Source of the DNA: Oleiharenicola lentus | Lineage (GTDB): Bacteria > Verrucomicrobiota > Verrucomicrobiia > Opitutales > Opitutaceae | Assembly (NCBI RefSeq): GCF_004118375.1 | Contig: NZ_SDHX01000002.1 | Span: forward strand, 981,001 to 1,045,000 | Reading direction: 5' to 3' | Length of the DNA: 64,000 bases | Shown here: piece after piece, positions 47,020 through 58,030 of the stretch | How positions within the stretch are numbered: the first letter of the stretch is position 1 | Layout of the letters: every line of letters begins with the position of its first letter | Notes under the pieces: model-generated | What the model was told of the DNA's origin: nothing | The model's database searches: none | What the model saw: the letters and a program-made list of their open reading frames with translations, nothing else | Made by a program: the position numbers and the translations under genes

Positions 47020-47459
47020 TCAGAGCGCGACGCGCCGCCACTCCGGCGGCTTCCCGTCGGCCACCGTCAGCCACGCAAATCCGACCGTCGAACCGTCTCG
47101 CGGCCGGCACAGGGCCCCGGGATTCAGCCAGCGCACACCCGCCGCGTCCGTCTCGTCCCGCGGCACGTGGGTATGGCCGTGCAACACAAAGCGCACGCCG
47201 GCCGGCGCCTTGGCGGGAGGAATGTGCACCAGGTGAAAGGCGTGGCCGCCGCGCGCGAGCCGCCGTTCGAACGGCCAGAGGTTGTGCCACTCGTTGTTGC
47301 CGATGACGACCTGAACCGGGCGGCCGAGCGCCTCAAATTCCCCGAGCACCTCGGGCGCGCACACGTCGCCCAGGTGCCAGATCTCGTCCGCCGCCGCCAA
47401 TCGCTCCAACAGGCCGGGCGGCACCCGGTCGTGCGTGTCGGCGATGACGGCGATGCGGG

Positions 47460-47463
<4 letters not shown>
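47020..47463 (-). CDS. YfcE/MJ0936-family phosphodiesterase
   Basis: A 147-residue metallophosphoesterase from a GTG start. Metal motifs are VIADTHDRV, IWHLGDV, VIGNNEWHN and VLHGHTH. The last motif of the family, NPGAL(C)RPRDG, is also present. It overlaps the cstA stop by four bases, so it is translated from the same mRNA. Substrate unknown. Confidence 0.85.
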
Positions 47464-49517
<2,054 letters not shown>

Positions 49518-49755
49518 GGAAGGCAACCGGGCGCAGTGTCTAGGCCCCCGCCCCGCCCGCTCCAAGAGCAAAGAAGCAAATACCGAGGGGGTGAAACCTG
49601 AGGGGGTGAAGGGGTGAGGATGGCACCGCACCCCGCGGGGGATTGGGCGAATCAAACCTGAAGATTTACGAGACCCCGTATTTCCGTATCCTCCGCCTAC
49701 ACGGGTTATCCATTCTCCTCACACCCTCAGCTTTCACACCCTCACACCCTCTCCC
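49518..49755. other. Non-coding spacer with repeated caacctga-type words
   Basis: No gene is seen between divergent cstA and the cupin gene. It contains repeats such as gtgaaacctgag and ccctcagc-type inverted words, shared with other spacers in this window. Confidence 0.5.
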
Positions 49756-50097
49756 ATGCCTGCTTTCGCCCTGGCCCAACTTGACGCCATTCCGCCGGTT
49801 CCCTGCCCCTGCGGCCAGTCGCGCCGCGCCTTCGCCACCCCCGACAACCCCGTCGCCACGATCCACCTCGTGGACGCCAAGGTCGATACGCAGACCCACT
49901 ACCACAAAAAGCTCACCGAGATTTATCTCATCCTCGAGGGCGAGGGTCACATCGAGCTCGACGGCGAGCGGCACCCGGTGCGCCCGCTGACCAGCATCCT
50001 GATCAAACCCGGCTGCCGCCACCGCCTCATCGGCCAAATCCGCTTCGTGAACATCCCCGTCCCCGCCTTCGACCCGCACGACGAGTGGTTCGACTAA
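49756..50097 (+). CDS. Single-domain cupin protein
   Basis: A 113-residue cupin. Metal ligands are seen in THYHKKLTEIYLILEG and later PGCRHRLIG. The rest is a small beta barrel. Substrate unknown; relatives include sugar isomerases and epimerases. Divergent from cstA. Confidence 0.85.
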   Translation: MPAFALAQLDAIPPVPCPCGQSRRAFATPDNPVATIHLVDAKVDTQTHYHKKLTEIYLILEGEGHIELDGERHPVRPLTSILIKPGCRHRLIGQIRFVNIPVPAFDPHDEWFD

Positions 50098-50184
50098 AAT
50101 ACGAAACCTGAGGGAGGTGAAGGTGTGAAACCTGAGGATCGTAGCTCTTCTCCTCACACCTTCACCTCCTTACCCCCTCGTCTA

Positions 50185-51312
50185 TCACCCCACGACCCGG
50201 GCCCCGTCGGCCACCTGCAGGTGGATGATCTCGGGGCGGGAACCTGCCTGGGCGGCGATTTTCTCCGCCTCGGCCTGACCAAAATTATCGCGCGTGAGCG
50301 CCATCACGGCGCCGCCGAAGCCGCCGCCGGTCAGGCGGGCGCCGAGCACGGCCGGATGCGGCTCCAGCAGATCCACCAACCGGTCGAGCGCCGGGGTGCT
50401 GTTTTCGAACAGGTGTTGGGAGCTGCGGTGCGAGGCGGTGAGCAACCGGCCTGCCGCCGCCAGATCGCCCCGGGCCAGCGCGGCCACGGTCTCGGCCACC
50501 CGCGCGTGCTCCTCGACAATGTGCTTGGCTCGCTTCGCGATCACCGGGTCGAGCTTGGTGGCCTGCGCGGCGAACTGCGCGGGCGTGAGGTCGGCGAGCA
50601 GTTTCACCCCGAGGATCTTGGCCGCGGTCATGCACTCGCGGTGCCGCGTCGCGTAAAGCCCGTCCACCAGCGCGTGCTTTTCCTTGGTGTTGAAAATCCA
50701 CAGGTGGGTGTTCGCCGGCAGCGGCACCCGGGTGAAGACCGGGCCGCGGCAGTCGATGTGCACGAGGTGTCCGGCCGCGCCGAAGGCGCTCGTCCCCTGG
50801 TCGAGGATGCCGCAGGGCACGCCGACGTAGGTGTTTTCGGCGTGGCGGCCGAGGGCCGCCAGCTGGTCGGGCGTGAGGGTGCCGCCGGCCAGCTTGAGCA
50901 GGGCCAGGGCGGTCGCGAGCTCGAGCGCGGCGCTGCTGCTGAGGCCGGCCCCGGCCGGAAGGTCGGATTCCACCAGCAGGTCGAAACCCGCCGGCCGCGG
51001 CAGCTTGAAGTCACCCAGCGAGCGCCAGATGCCCAGCGGATAATTGGCCCACGCCGCTTCACCGGTCAGGCGTCCGCCGGGCAGAATCGCCAGCTCGACG
51101 GGAGCGCCGCCGCCCGTGCTGCGCAGGTGAAATTGTCCGGCCGGGGCGGCGGCCGCCGCCACCGTCACGGTGCGATTGATCGCCGCCCCGAGCACGGCGC
51201 CACCGTTGTAGTCGGTGTGGTTGCCGATGAACTCGACCCGCCCCGGCGCGCGGGCGAAAACAGCAGGGGCCTGGTTGAAATGCTTACGGAATTGTTCGCT
51301 GAAGGTGTTCAC
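50185..51312 (-). CDS. galK: Galactokinase
   Basis: A 375-residue GHMP kinase that phosphorylates galactose at C1. The N-terminal galactose motif is RAPGRVEFIGNHTDYNGG, the ATP loop LPAGAGLSSSAALELA, and the C-terminal motif LTGGGFGGAVMAL. A GTG at 51312 gives the normal N-terminus (VNTFSEQFRKHF). Upstream in-frame ATGs at about 51399 would add a poorly conserved extension. No gal operon genes are adjacent. Confidence 0.93.
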   Translation of the reverse strand: MNTFSEQFRKHFNQAPAVFARAPGRVEFIGNHTDYNGGAVLGAAINRTVTVAAAAAPAGQFHLRSTGGGAPVELAILPGGRLTGEAAWANYPLGIWRSLGDFKLPRPAGFDLLVESDLPAGAGLSSSAALELATALALLKLAGGTLTPDQLAALGRHAENTYVGVPCGILDQGTSAFGAAGHLVHIDCRGPVFTRVPLPANTHLWIFNTKEKHALVDGLYATRHRECMTAAKILGVKLLADLTPAQFAAQATKLDPVIAKRAKHIVEEHARVAETVAALARGDLAAAGRLLTASHRSSQHLFENSTPALDRLVDLLEPHPAVLGARLTGGGFGGAVMALTRDNFGQAEAEKIAAQAGSRPEIIHLQVADGARVVG

Positions 51313-51692
51313 GGCGGAGCGGCCAACCTCACAGACCCCGCCCCGCAGGGCACGCCAAAAACGTGTCACGCGGCAACCCCGCCGTCTCACGCCATTCATA
51401 GCCGCGCCTGAGTCCCGCCGCGGGCCGAAAGCGGGGGCCTTTGTTGCCGCGACCAAGGACCAGGGACAAGGGACTACGGACCACAGACCACGGACAACAG
51501 ACTTCTGACCAGGGACCCGAACTGCGCATGACTTTCGATCCCGTCATCCTGAGCTAAGCGAAGGAACCAAGAAAAGGCGCGAGCCCGGTTGGCCCCTTCG
51601 CTTAGCTCAGGGTGACCGATTCCAGGGAGACAACGTTTCCAGTAGCCCTGCGCGGGAGCGCAGACTAGCGAATAGGACTGGGCTACGTCCGC
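51313..51692. other. Non-coding spacer with dispersed repeats
   Basis: No gene is supported. It holds a run of ggacca/accaagg-type words at about 51459-51510 and the large palindrome at 51544-51615. Confidence 0.55.
51544..51615. repeat. Palindromic TCATCCTGAGC-type repeat
   Basis: Arms tcatcctgagctaagcgaagg (51544-51564) and its near-complement at 51595-51615 flank a 30-bp spacer. The same family occurs at 61504-61577. Similar palindromes are widespread in many bacterial genomes. Confidence 0.75.
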
Positions 51693-51842
51693 TTACTTTA
51701 TCTCCGATGGGGCATTCCCGATCAGCTTGTTCGCCCAGGCGAGGAAGTGGCTCATGTTGCTGCGGCTTTCGTGGCCGCCGTCGTGCTGGCGCCAGGCGAG
51801 GACGCCGTCGAAGCGGCCGAAGGTGGCGGAGGGCAACAGCGC
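51693..51842 (-). pseudogene. Truncated CE15-like esterase fragment
   Basis: The 126 bp at 51717-51842 match 52847-52972, the 3' end of the complete esterase gene, with no gaps and about 8-10 mismatches. The deduced tail runs LPSATFGRFDGVLAWRQ through KLIGNAPSEIK and stops. The 5' part of the gene is gone. It is the remnant of a tandem esterase duplicate, interrupted by loss or by insertion of the ORF6N gene. Confidence 0.85.
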
Positions 51843-51957
51843 GGGGTGTGGGTCCGCGTGTGAGGCTCATTCCGCCGTGGTGCGCGGGCGCGCCGCCCGC
51901 ACCTTTCTTCGGTCGGAATAGTGGGTGACAAACTTGGTCACACCAGTCGCAGTTGTA

Positions 51958-52545
51958 TCACCGTTTCCGTTTCAAGGTCACATGAAACCCCATCTCCTTG
52001 GCCGGTGGCTCCGGCGGCGGTGTCAGCAGCGGCTTGAGCTTCTTCCATAGCGCCAGCAAAGCGCTGTTGTGCTCCAGCAACGTCTTGTCGATCTCAGCCA
52101 GTCGCTTGAGGATGGTCGCGTTGGTCGCCAGTGCCTCGCGCATTTGCACGAACGCCCGGACAATATAGAGGCTCATCTGCACTGCCCGGGGGCTGTTCAG
52201 CACCGTCGCCGCCATCAGGCAGCCGTGCTCGTTGAAGGCCCAGGGACGATACCGTGCCCCGCGTCTGGATCTCATCGCAAATTGCGATGAGTTACCTTTA
52301 ACCAATTCCATACCAGCAGCATCCGAACTTCAAGCCGGAAATTGCGATATCAGGCTGGCCTGCTCTTCCCGCGTAAGTTGGAACCGGAAGTCTTCGGGAA
52401 ACTTATCGGCATTGCGCTTCACCGCCTCGTTGAAACGAAAAGTCGCCACGCCATACAACCGGGCGAGGTCGGTATCGAGCATCACGCGCTGACCGCGGAT
52501 CGTGAAAATGCGGCCGGCCAAGGGATCGGCATCGGGGGAGGACAT
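51958..52545 (-). pseudogene. ORF6N-domain protein gene with premature stop
   Basis: The N-terminal part (52330-52545) reads IFTIRGQRVMLDTDLARLYG and ends EEQASLISQFPA-stop. A later part (51958-52311) in the same frame starts MELVKG and contains WAFNEHGCLMAATVLNS and YIVRAFVQMREAL. Together they match an ORF6N/KilA-like DNA-binding protein of phages and mobile elements. A single in-frame TGA, not a frameshift, splits them. It may be recently inactivated. It lies between the truncated and complete esterase genes. Confidence 0.8.
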
Positions 52546-52816
52546 GGGGCGACGTTAGTTCAAATTAACCGCGGAGACGGTCCGCCTCGTGCAAGACTTG
52601 GCGGGACAAGCGGTGTGCGTCGGCCCAACCCGAAGCAAACCATCGCGTCGCCTTGCGCCAAGACCAAAGCCGCCGGAGGGCTGAAGCGGGCTTGTCTGCG
52701 TCACGACGCTTCATGAGTTCGCGTGCAAGCACGCTCCCACCGGATTCAGCCTGAGTCACCCTCAGCCTGAGCAGGGGACTCTTCGACCCTTCACACTTGG
52801 CGCTTGGCTGTTTGCC
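52546..52816. other. Non-coding spacer
   Basis: No recognised gene; a short reverse frame (52565-52759, ending near the esterase) has no family support. Contains tcagcctgagca-type repeats. Confidence 0.4.
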
Positions 52817-54346
52817 TCACTTCGCCGCCGCAGGCGGCGGAGTGTGCCCGATCAGCTTGTTCGCCCAGACGAGGAAGTGGCTCAGGTTGCTGCGGCTCTC
52901 GTGGCCCCCGTCGTGTTGGCGCCAGGCGAGGACGCCGTCGAGGCGGCCGAAGGTGGCGGAGGGCAACAGCGCCGCGCGGTAGTTCGTGGGGTCGCCGACA
53001 TCCTTCACGCCAAGGAGCCGGAAGGCTTCGCCGGCGGCGACGGTCGCCATGTAGCTGCCCTGCGCGTCGAGCCAGTGGGCGTCGCCTCTCTCGGGGACGC
53101 CGTAGCTGACGAAGGTCGGGCGCGGGGCGCAGAGGGCGAGGCGGAAGTGCGCGTCGAGCGGAATGTCGTGGGCGGTCTTGCGGCCGAAGGACGACTCCTC
53201 GGCGGCGTATTTCACGAAGTTGCCGGCCATCCAGTGGTAGGCGCCGGAGCCGGCGAGGTTCTCCACCGTCTCGCCGAAGTCGCGGCGGTGCGGCTTGGTG
53301 CCGCCTTCGCCCGACGAGGCGATCAGGCCGAAGGCGAAACGCGGCTCGAGCGCAAGCGTGACCAGCGCGGCCTTGCCGTAGCGCGACACGCCCTCGATGC
53401 CCACGCGCTTGGCGTCGGCCGCGGGCAGGGTCTCAAGGTAGTCGAGCGCACGGGCCGCACCCCAGGCCCAGGCGCGGAGGGCGCCCCATTGCTCGGGCGT
53501 GCGGCGGGCCCCCTTGTTGGTCAGGCCGATGATGCCGGACGTGAGACCGGCGCCGTTGTCGGGCTGGATGCTGGCGGGATTGAGCGCGACGTAGCCCCAG
53601 CCGGCCTGGATCAGCTGCTGATTGGACGGCGGCGCGGCGGGCTCGGCCACGCCGGGAAAACGGAACGGCGGCTCGTCTGGCATCGCGGCCGAACCAAACA
53701 TGATCAGCACCGGCACGGGGCCGGACGCCTCGGCGGGCAGGACGACGGCCATCTTGATGGTCACGGCGATTTCGGGGCAGGCGGAATTGTCCACGATACC
53801 GACCAGCCGGCGGGCGATGACGGGCACGCCGCCGACCTTCGTGTTCACGGTCTCGGTGACCTCCCACTCCACCTTGGGCACGCCGGCGGGGAGGCGACCG
53901 ACGATCTCACGCTCGAGGTCCTCGATGATTTCGGGGCGGCGTTTCTGCCACCACTGCTCGGGCGTGGTGATCTTCGTGCCGTCCTTCGCCACCATGAGCT
54001 CGGGCCAGTCGGGGAAAGGGTTGGCCTTGGTCGGGTCGTAGTTGGGTGGGTTGGTCGAACCGGCGTTGGGGTTGCGGCCTGGGCGGAGCTTGGTGATCCC
54101 GAGCTGCCTCAGCATATCCTGGTGATCCTCCTGCGACAGCCGGTTGACCAGCTGCCGGTCCGCCTGGCTCTGCTCCCAGAACGGCTTGGTGAAATCCGGC
54201 TTGCCCTGTCCTGAGCCTGTCGAAGGAGCCCGCGCCGCAATGGCCGTCGGGGCTGTGGGGGCCGCCGGGGCAGGCGCCTGGGCGTGCAGCAGGGTCGCGG
54301 AACAGGCGGTCAGGAGGAAAGCGGCGAGACGGGGGGTGGGATTCAT
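52817..54346 (-). CDS. Carbohydrate esterase family 15 (glucuronoyl esterase-like)
   Basis: A 509-residue exported esterase. Signal peptide ~1-22. A Pro/Ala-rich linker at ~24-50 contains APSTGSGQGK encoded by a short REP-like repeat (54205-54227). The catalytic Ser is S321 in GVSRYGKAAL, the acid probably in SGEGGTKPHR and the His H482 in HDGGHESRSN. CE15 enzymes cut lignin-glucuronoyl ester links or related esters in plant cell wall. It is a tandem duplicate of the truncated copy at 51693-51842. Confidence 0.88.
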   Translation of the reverse strand: MNPTPRLAAFLLTACSATLLHAQAPAPAAPTAPTAIAARAPSTGSGQGKPDFTKPFWEQSQADRQLVNRLSQEDHQDMLRQLGITKLRPGRNPNAGSTNPPNYDPTKANPFPDWPELMVAKDGTKITTPEQWWQKRRPEIIEDLEREIVGRLPAGVPKVEWEVTETVNTKVGGVPVIARRLVGIVDNSACPEIAVTIKMAVVLPAEASGPVPVLIMFGSAAMPDEPPFRFPGVAEPAAPPSNQQLIQAGWGYVALNPASIQPDNGAGLTSGIIGLTNKGARRTPEQWGALRAWAWGAARALDYLETLPAADAKRVGIEGVSRYGKAALVTLALEPRFAFGLIASSGEGGTKPHRRDFGETVENLAGSGAYHWMAGNFVKYAAEESSFGRKTAHDIPLDAHFRLALCAPRPTFVSYGVPERGDAHWLDAQGSYMATVAAGEAFRLLGVKDVGDPTNYRAALLPSATFGRLDGVLAWRQHDGGHESRSNLSHFLVWANKLIGHTPPPAAAK

Positions 54347-54934
54347 TTTAGAAAAGCAGTTGAAACGCGAAGACCGCAGAGGTCGCGGAGACGGGGTGCG
54401 GCGGCAAGAAGGGGATCAAGGCAGGATTAACCACAGATGGACACGGATTCAAACCAGCCGCACACAAGGACGGAATTTTTCCGGGCTAACGTATGAACGG
54501 GATGGCCCACGGAACACACAGAATACACGGAATGGAACTGCCAGGGACCGGATCTTGGCCTTCACTTCGTAGCCCTGCGCGAAAGCGCAGGGACAGGAGT
54601 CCACAGTTTATCTCTCACGAAGACCACGAAGGAGACGAAGTCCCAACCCAACCTACCTTCGCTTCCTTCGCGAGAAATCTGTCCCGCCTTCCGTGTATTT
54701 CGTGGGCACCTTCGGGATCATTGGCTCCCCTTTTCGTGTGCTTCGTGTTTTTCGTGGTTACCCCACTGCCATACATCCTCAGCTTCCAGGTTTCAGCTTT
54801 CAGGTCTCGACTAACTCTCTGGTTTCCTCCCGCCGGCGACTGGCGCGGGTCGGACGGCGCCAAATGCCCCGGGGGTCCTGCGGTGCTGCGCGCAGAGACT
54901 CCCCGGAGCGTGGCTACCCTTAGCCAAGGATTTG
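54347..54934. other. Long non-coding spacer between esterase and TonB receptor genes
   Basis: No gene seen. The stretch is filled with repeated simple words such as acgaaggag, cttcgtgtt and ttcgtggtta, found also near 32425. Also has a ggtttcag-type inverted word near 54785. Confidence 0.55.
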
Positions 54935-57637
54935 TCAGAAACGCAGCGTCACGCTGGCCAGCACCTGACGACCATCGAGGTAGATGTTCGAGGGCACCAT
55001 CTTGGTGCCATAGACCTGGTAGCGGAGCTTGTTCGTGAGGTTCACGCCCTGGAGCGCGAACTGCAGGTTTTTCGTGAGGCTGTAGTTGAACGAGGCGTCG
55101 AGATCGGCGTAGCCGAGCATCGTCTGGCTGAGCAGGCCGGCGTTCACGAAGTAGGCGAAGCCCGTGACGAAGTCCGCCCGGTAGTTATACGCGAGGCGGG
55201 CCGAGACCGGTCCCTTTTCATACATCGCCACGATGTTGTAGCTGCGCTTCGAGAGGTTCGTGAGCGGCGTCGTGACCGTGCCGGCGCCCGTGACGGTGGT
55301 GGGCGTGGAGCTGTCCACATAGGTGTAGTTCGCCTGCAGGCCGAGGCCGTCGAACGGTGCGGGCAGCGAGGAGAAGAAGTGCTGGAAGCCGACCTCGAGG
55401 CCCTTGATCGTCGCCGGGTTCAGGTTGCGCGACGTGCTGATCACGTAGGTGACGCCGTCATAGGTGCGCTGCTCGGAGAAGCTGGCGATGAAGCCCTTCA
55501 CGTCCTTGTTGAAGGCGGCGACATAGACCAGGTCGGACTTGTTGAAGTAGTATTCCAGCGAGAGGTCCACGTTGGTGCCGCGGATGGGCTTGAGGTCGGG
55601 ATTGCCCTGCGAGCCGGAGTTGAGGGCCGGGTTCACGGGGTTGGCGTTGAGCGTGAGCGAGGGCGACAGCGAGCCGAAGTTCGGCCGCGTGATCGTCTTC
55701 GAGAAGGCCGCGCGGAAGAAGAGATGGTCGTTCAGGCGGACGCGGCCGTTGAAGCTCGGCAGATAGTTCCAGTAGGAGCTCTGCAGGTTGAGCGGCACGG
55801 CGGAGGCCGAGTTGGGGCCCTGGAAGCCGTTGGTATCCTCCTTGGTCTGCACGGCCCGGAGGCCAAAGTTGCCCTCGACGGTGTAACCGCCGACCGTGCC
55901 CGAAAACTGGGGCATGACATAGAAGGCGGTCGTCGTCTCCTCGATGTCGAAGAGGCTGAGGCGGTTGACGGTCGCCGAGGTGTCCGGCGTGTTGGTGGCG
56001 CCGTAGGCCTTGTAGAAGGCGTTGGCGTCGCGCATGATCGCGGTGTCGCCCGCGAGGTAGGCGGGAATCTGGGGCTGGCTGTAACCGGCGAAGAAGTCCT
56101 GGACCGGGGTCGGACGCCAGAGGCCCGGATACTGGCTCAGCTGATTGGCCGTGCCCGGGATGGTGAAGGAGCCGAGGAAGAGGCCCGTCGGGTAATTGTC
56201 GCTGGTCGTCGTCGAGTAGCGCATGCCGCCGACGATCTTGGAGAGGAAGCCCCGCTTGATGTTATACTCGGCGTCGATGCGCGCGGCCTTGCCCTCGGAG
56301 TTGGAGGGGAAGAGGCGGTAGTTGACCTGGTTGAGGCGATAGACGCTCGGGTCCTGCAGGCTGACACCGCCGATGCGCACCGAAGGAATCTCGCCGGCGA
56401 GGTCGTAGGAGAGCGACGGGATGGTGACGGAGGCGAACACGAGGTTGTTGTGGAACCGGTTCGAGCTCTTGAAGCGGTTGGCGTCGAACAGCACGGTGAG
56501 ATCGCCCTCGGCGAAGCGGCCGCCGGCGAAGACCATGTCGAGCTTGTTCTGGAGGTCACGGATGAGGCCGTAGGCGGTGCCGGTGACGTTGGCGAAGCTC
56601 GCGGCGCGCACGGCGGTGTTGCTGCCGTCGAACATCACGCCGGAGCCGGCCACGGAATTGGCGGCGGTCAGGGCGGTCGTGAATTGCATCGTGTCCTGGG
56701 TGTTCCGCCACTTGTTCGGGTTGTAGCCGACATAGAACTGCCAGCGCTCGTTGGGCTCCCACTCGAGCACCGTGTTGGAACCGTTGGTCTTGAACCGGCC
56801 GTAGGAGGAGCTGACGTTGTAACCGCTCGAGGACAGCGCGGTCGCGACGCCGGTCGTGACGGTCGTGTTGGCGATGGGGTTGCCGATGCCGATCGCGTCC
56901 TCGCGCCAGGGCGTGGCGATGTCGCTCACCGCGACGAGCAGTCCGATCTTGCCGAAGTCGGTCTTGGCGGTGGCGTTGCCAAAGACGTTGTAGTTTTGCT
57001 CGTTCTTCCGGTGGAGCGACGAGTAGGAGGTGCCGACGGTCGCGCCGCCGCCGAAGCCGTCGGGGAAGTCGAAGGGCTTGCGCATGCGGACGTTCACCAG
57101 GCCGCCAAGGCCGCCGTCGATCTGGTTCGCGGCCGCGGTCTTGTACACGTCGATGCCGGCGATCAGGGCGGAGGGAATCTGCGAGTAGTCGAAATTGCGC
57201 TGACCGACACCGACGCCGGCCGTGCCGTTGGCGATGCCGCCCGGCGTGAGGACCTGGCGTCCGTCCAGCGTGTTGGTGATCTGGTTGAGGCCGCGGATCG
57301 TCACCGCGCCGTTGCCGCCCAGGCCCGAGAAGGTGTGGGCCAGCTGCACGCCGGGCACGCGGGAGAGCGCGTAAGAAACGTTGATGTCGGGCAGCTTGTC
57401 GATGTCGCTCGCGACGATGGCGTCAACGATCTCCATCTTGGACTGCTTGATCTCGGCGGCCGAGGTAAGACTGCCGCGCAGGCCGGTGACGACGAGCTTG
57501 TCGAGCGTGACGACGCCCTCCTCGTTCTTTTTGTCGGATTCGCTCGGAGTCGTGGTCTGGCCGAACAGGGGTGTCCAGCCGACGGTCAAGAGCGCCAGGA
57601 GACCGGCGCTCGCACGTGATTTCAGTGTCGTTTGCAT
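54935..57637 (-). CDS. TonB-dependent outer-membrane receptor
   Basis: A 900-residue outer-membrane protein. Signal peptide ~1-27. The plug domain spans ~45-190 with VVTGLRGSLTSAAEIK, DIDKLPDINVSYALSRVPGVQ and RGLNQITNTLDGR. The beta-barrel fills the rest and ends in VTLRF with a terminal Phe, as required for outer-membrane insertion. It probably imports an oligosaccharide given its position in the carbohydrate cluster. No partner SusD-like gene is adjacent. Confidence 0.92.
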   Translation of the reverse strand: MQTTLKSRASAGLLALLTVGWTPLFGQTTTPSESDKKNEEGVVTLDKLVVTGLRGSLTSAAEIKQSKMEIVDAIVASDIDKLPDINVSYALSRVPGVQLAHTFSGLGGNGAVTIRGLNQITNTLDGRQVLTPGGIANGTAGVGVGQRNFDYSQIPSALIAGIDVYKTAAANQIDGGLGGLVNVRMRKPFDFPDGFGGGATVGTSYSSLHRKNEQNYNVFGNATAKTDFGKIGLLVAVSDIATPWREDAIGIGNPIANTTVTTGVATALSSSGYNVSSSYGRFKTNGSNTVLEWEPNERWQFYVGYNPNKWRNTQDTMQFTTALTAANSVAGSGVMFDGSNTAVRAASFANVTGTAYGLIRDLQNKLDMVFAGGRFAEGDLTVLFDANRFKSSNRFHNNLVFASVTIPSLSYDLAGEIPSVRIGGVSLQDPSVYRLNQVNYRLFPSNSEGKAARIDAEYNIKRGFLSKIVGGMRYSTTTSDNYPTGLFLGSFTIPGTANQLSQYPGLWRPTPVQDFFAGYSQPQIPAYLAGDTAIMRDANAFYKAYGATNTPDTSATVNRLSLFDIEETTTAFYVMPQFSGTVGGYTVEGNFGLRAVQTKEDTNGFQGPNSASAVPLNLQSSYWNYLPSFNGRVRLNDHLFFRAAFSKTITRPNFGSLSPSLTLNANPVNPALNSGSQGNPDLKPIRGTNVDLSLEYYFNKSDLVYVAAFNKDVKGFIASFSEQRTYDGVTYVISTSRNLNPATIKGLEVGFQHFFSSLPAPFDGLGLQANYTYVDSSTPTTVTGAGTVTTPLTNLSKRSYNIVAMYEKGPVSARLAYNYRADFVTGFAYFVNAGLLSQTMLGYADLDASFNYSLTKNLQFALQGVNLTNKLRYQVYGTKMVPSNIYLDGRQVLASVTLRF

Positions 57638-58030
57638 GGGGTTTGAGAGGTGGCGCAGGAACGATTCCGGACGCCTGGGAGTGGGTTACAGAAAAGGGCG
57701 GGGTTGAAGGGACGCGCTTCACGCCGCCTTTCCCGCACGGCATCGGGGCAACCGATGCACACGGAAAATCTGGGCGTGGCGATGGACAGTGGCGTCCACG
57801 GAAGTTGTGGTGGGGGAACGATCCAGAAGGCTCGGATCTATCCGTTGCTGGCGGGGAACAGCTGGGGGGTGAAAGGTGCCGTCAAAAAAACGCGGGGGAT
57901 TCGCGGGGTAACGGCGCACATCATAGATGAATTTTCACGATAACACTCCCCATCGTTGGCCGAAATGTTACGGTATTCTAACCCATTTTGGGCGACGCAC
58001 AGATCCGGCCTGATTTGCCCCGATTCGGAA
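57638..58030 (-). promoter_or_regulatory. Upstream region of TonB receptor gene
   Basis: 393 bp without a gene between glpK and the receptor. It contains A+T-rich stretches (ttacggtattctaaccc, ~57960-57980) and short direct words. A promoter or regulator site is likely here but no exact box can be assigned. Confidence 0.4.

Noticed and set aside
52565-52759. 64-codon reverse open frame
   Set aside because: It has no recognised family, no clear ribosome site, and lies in a repeat-rich spacer.
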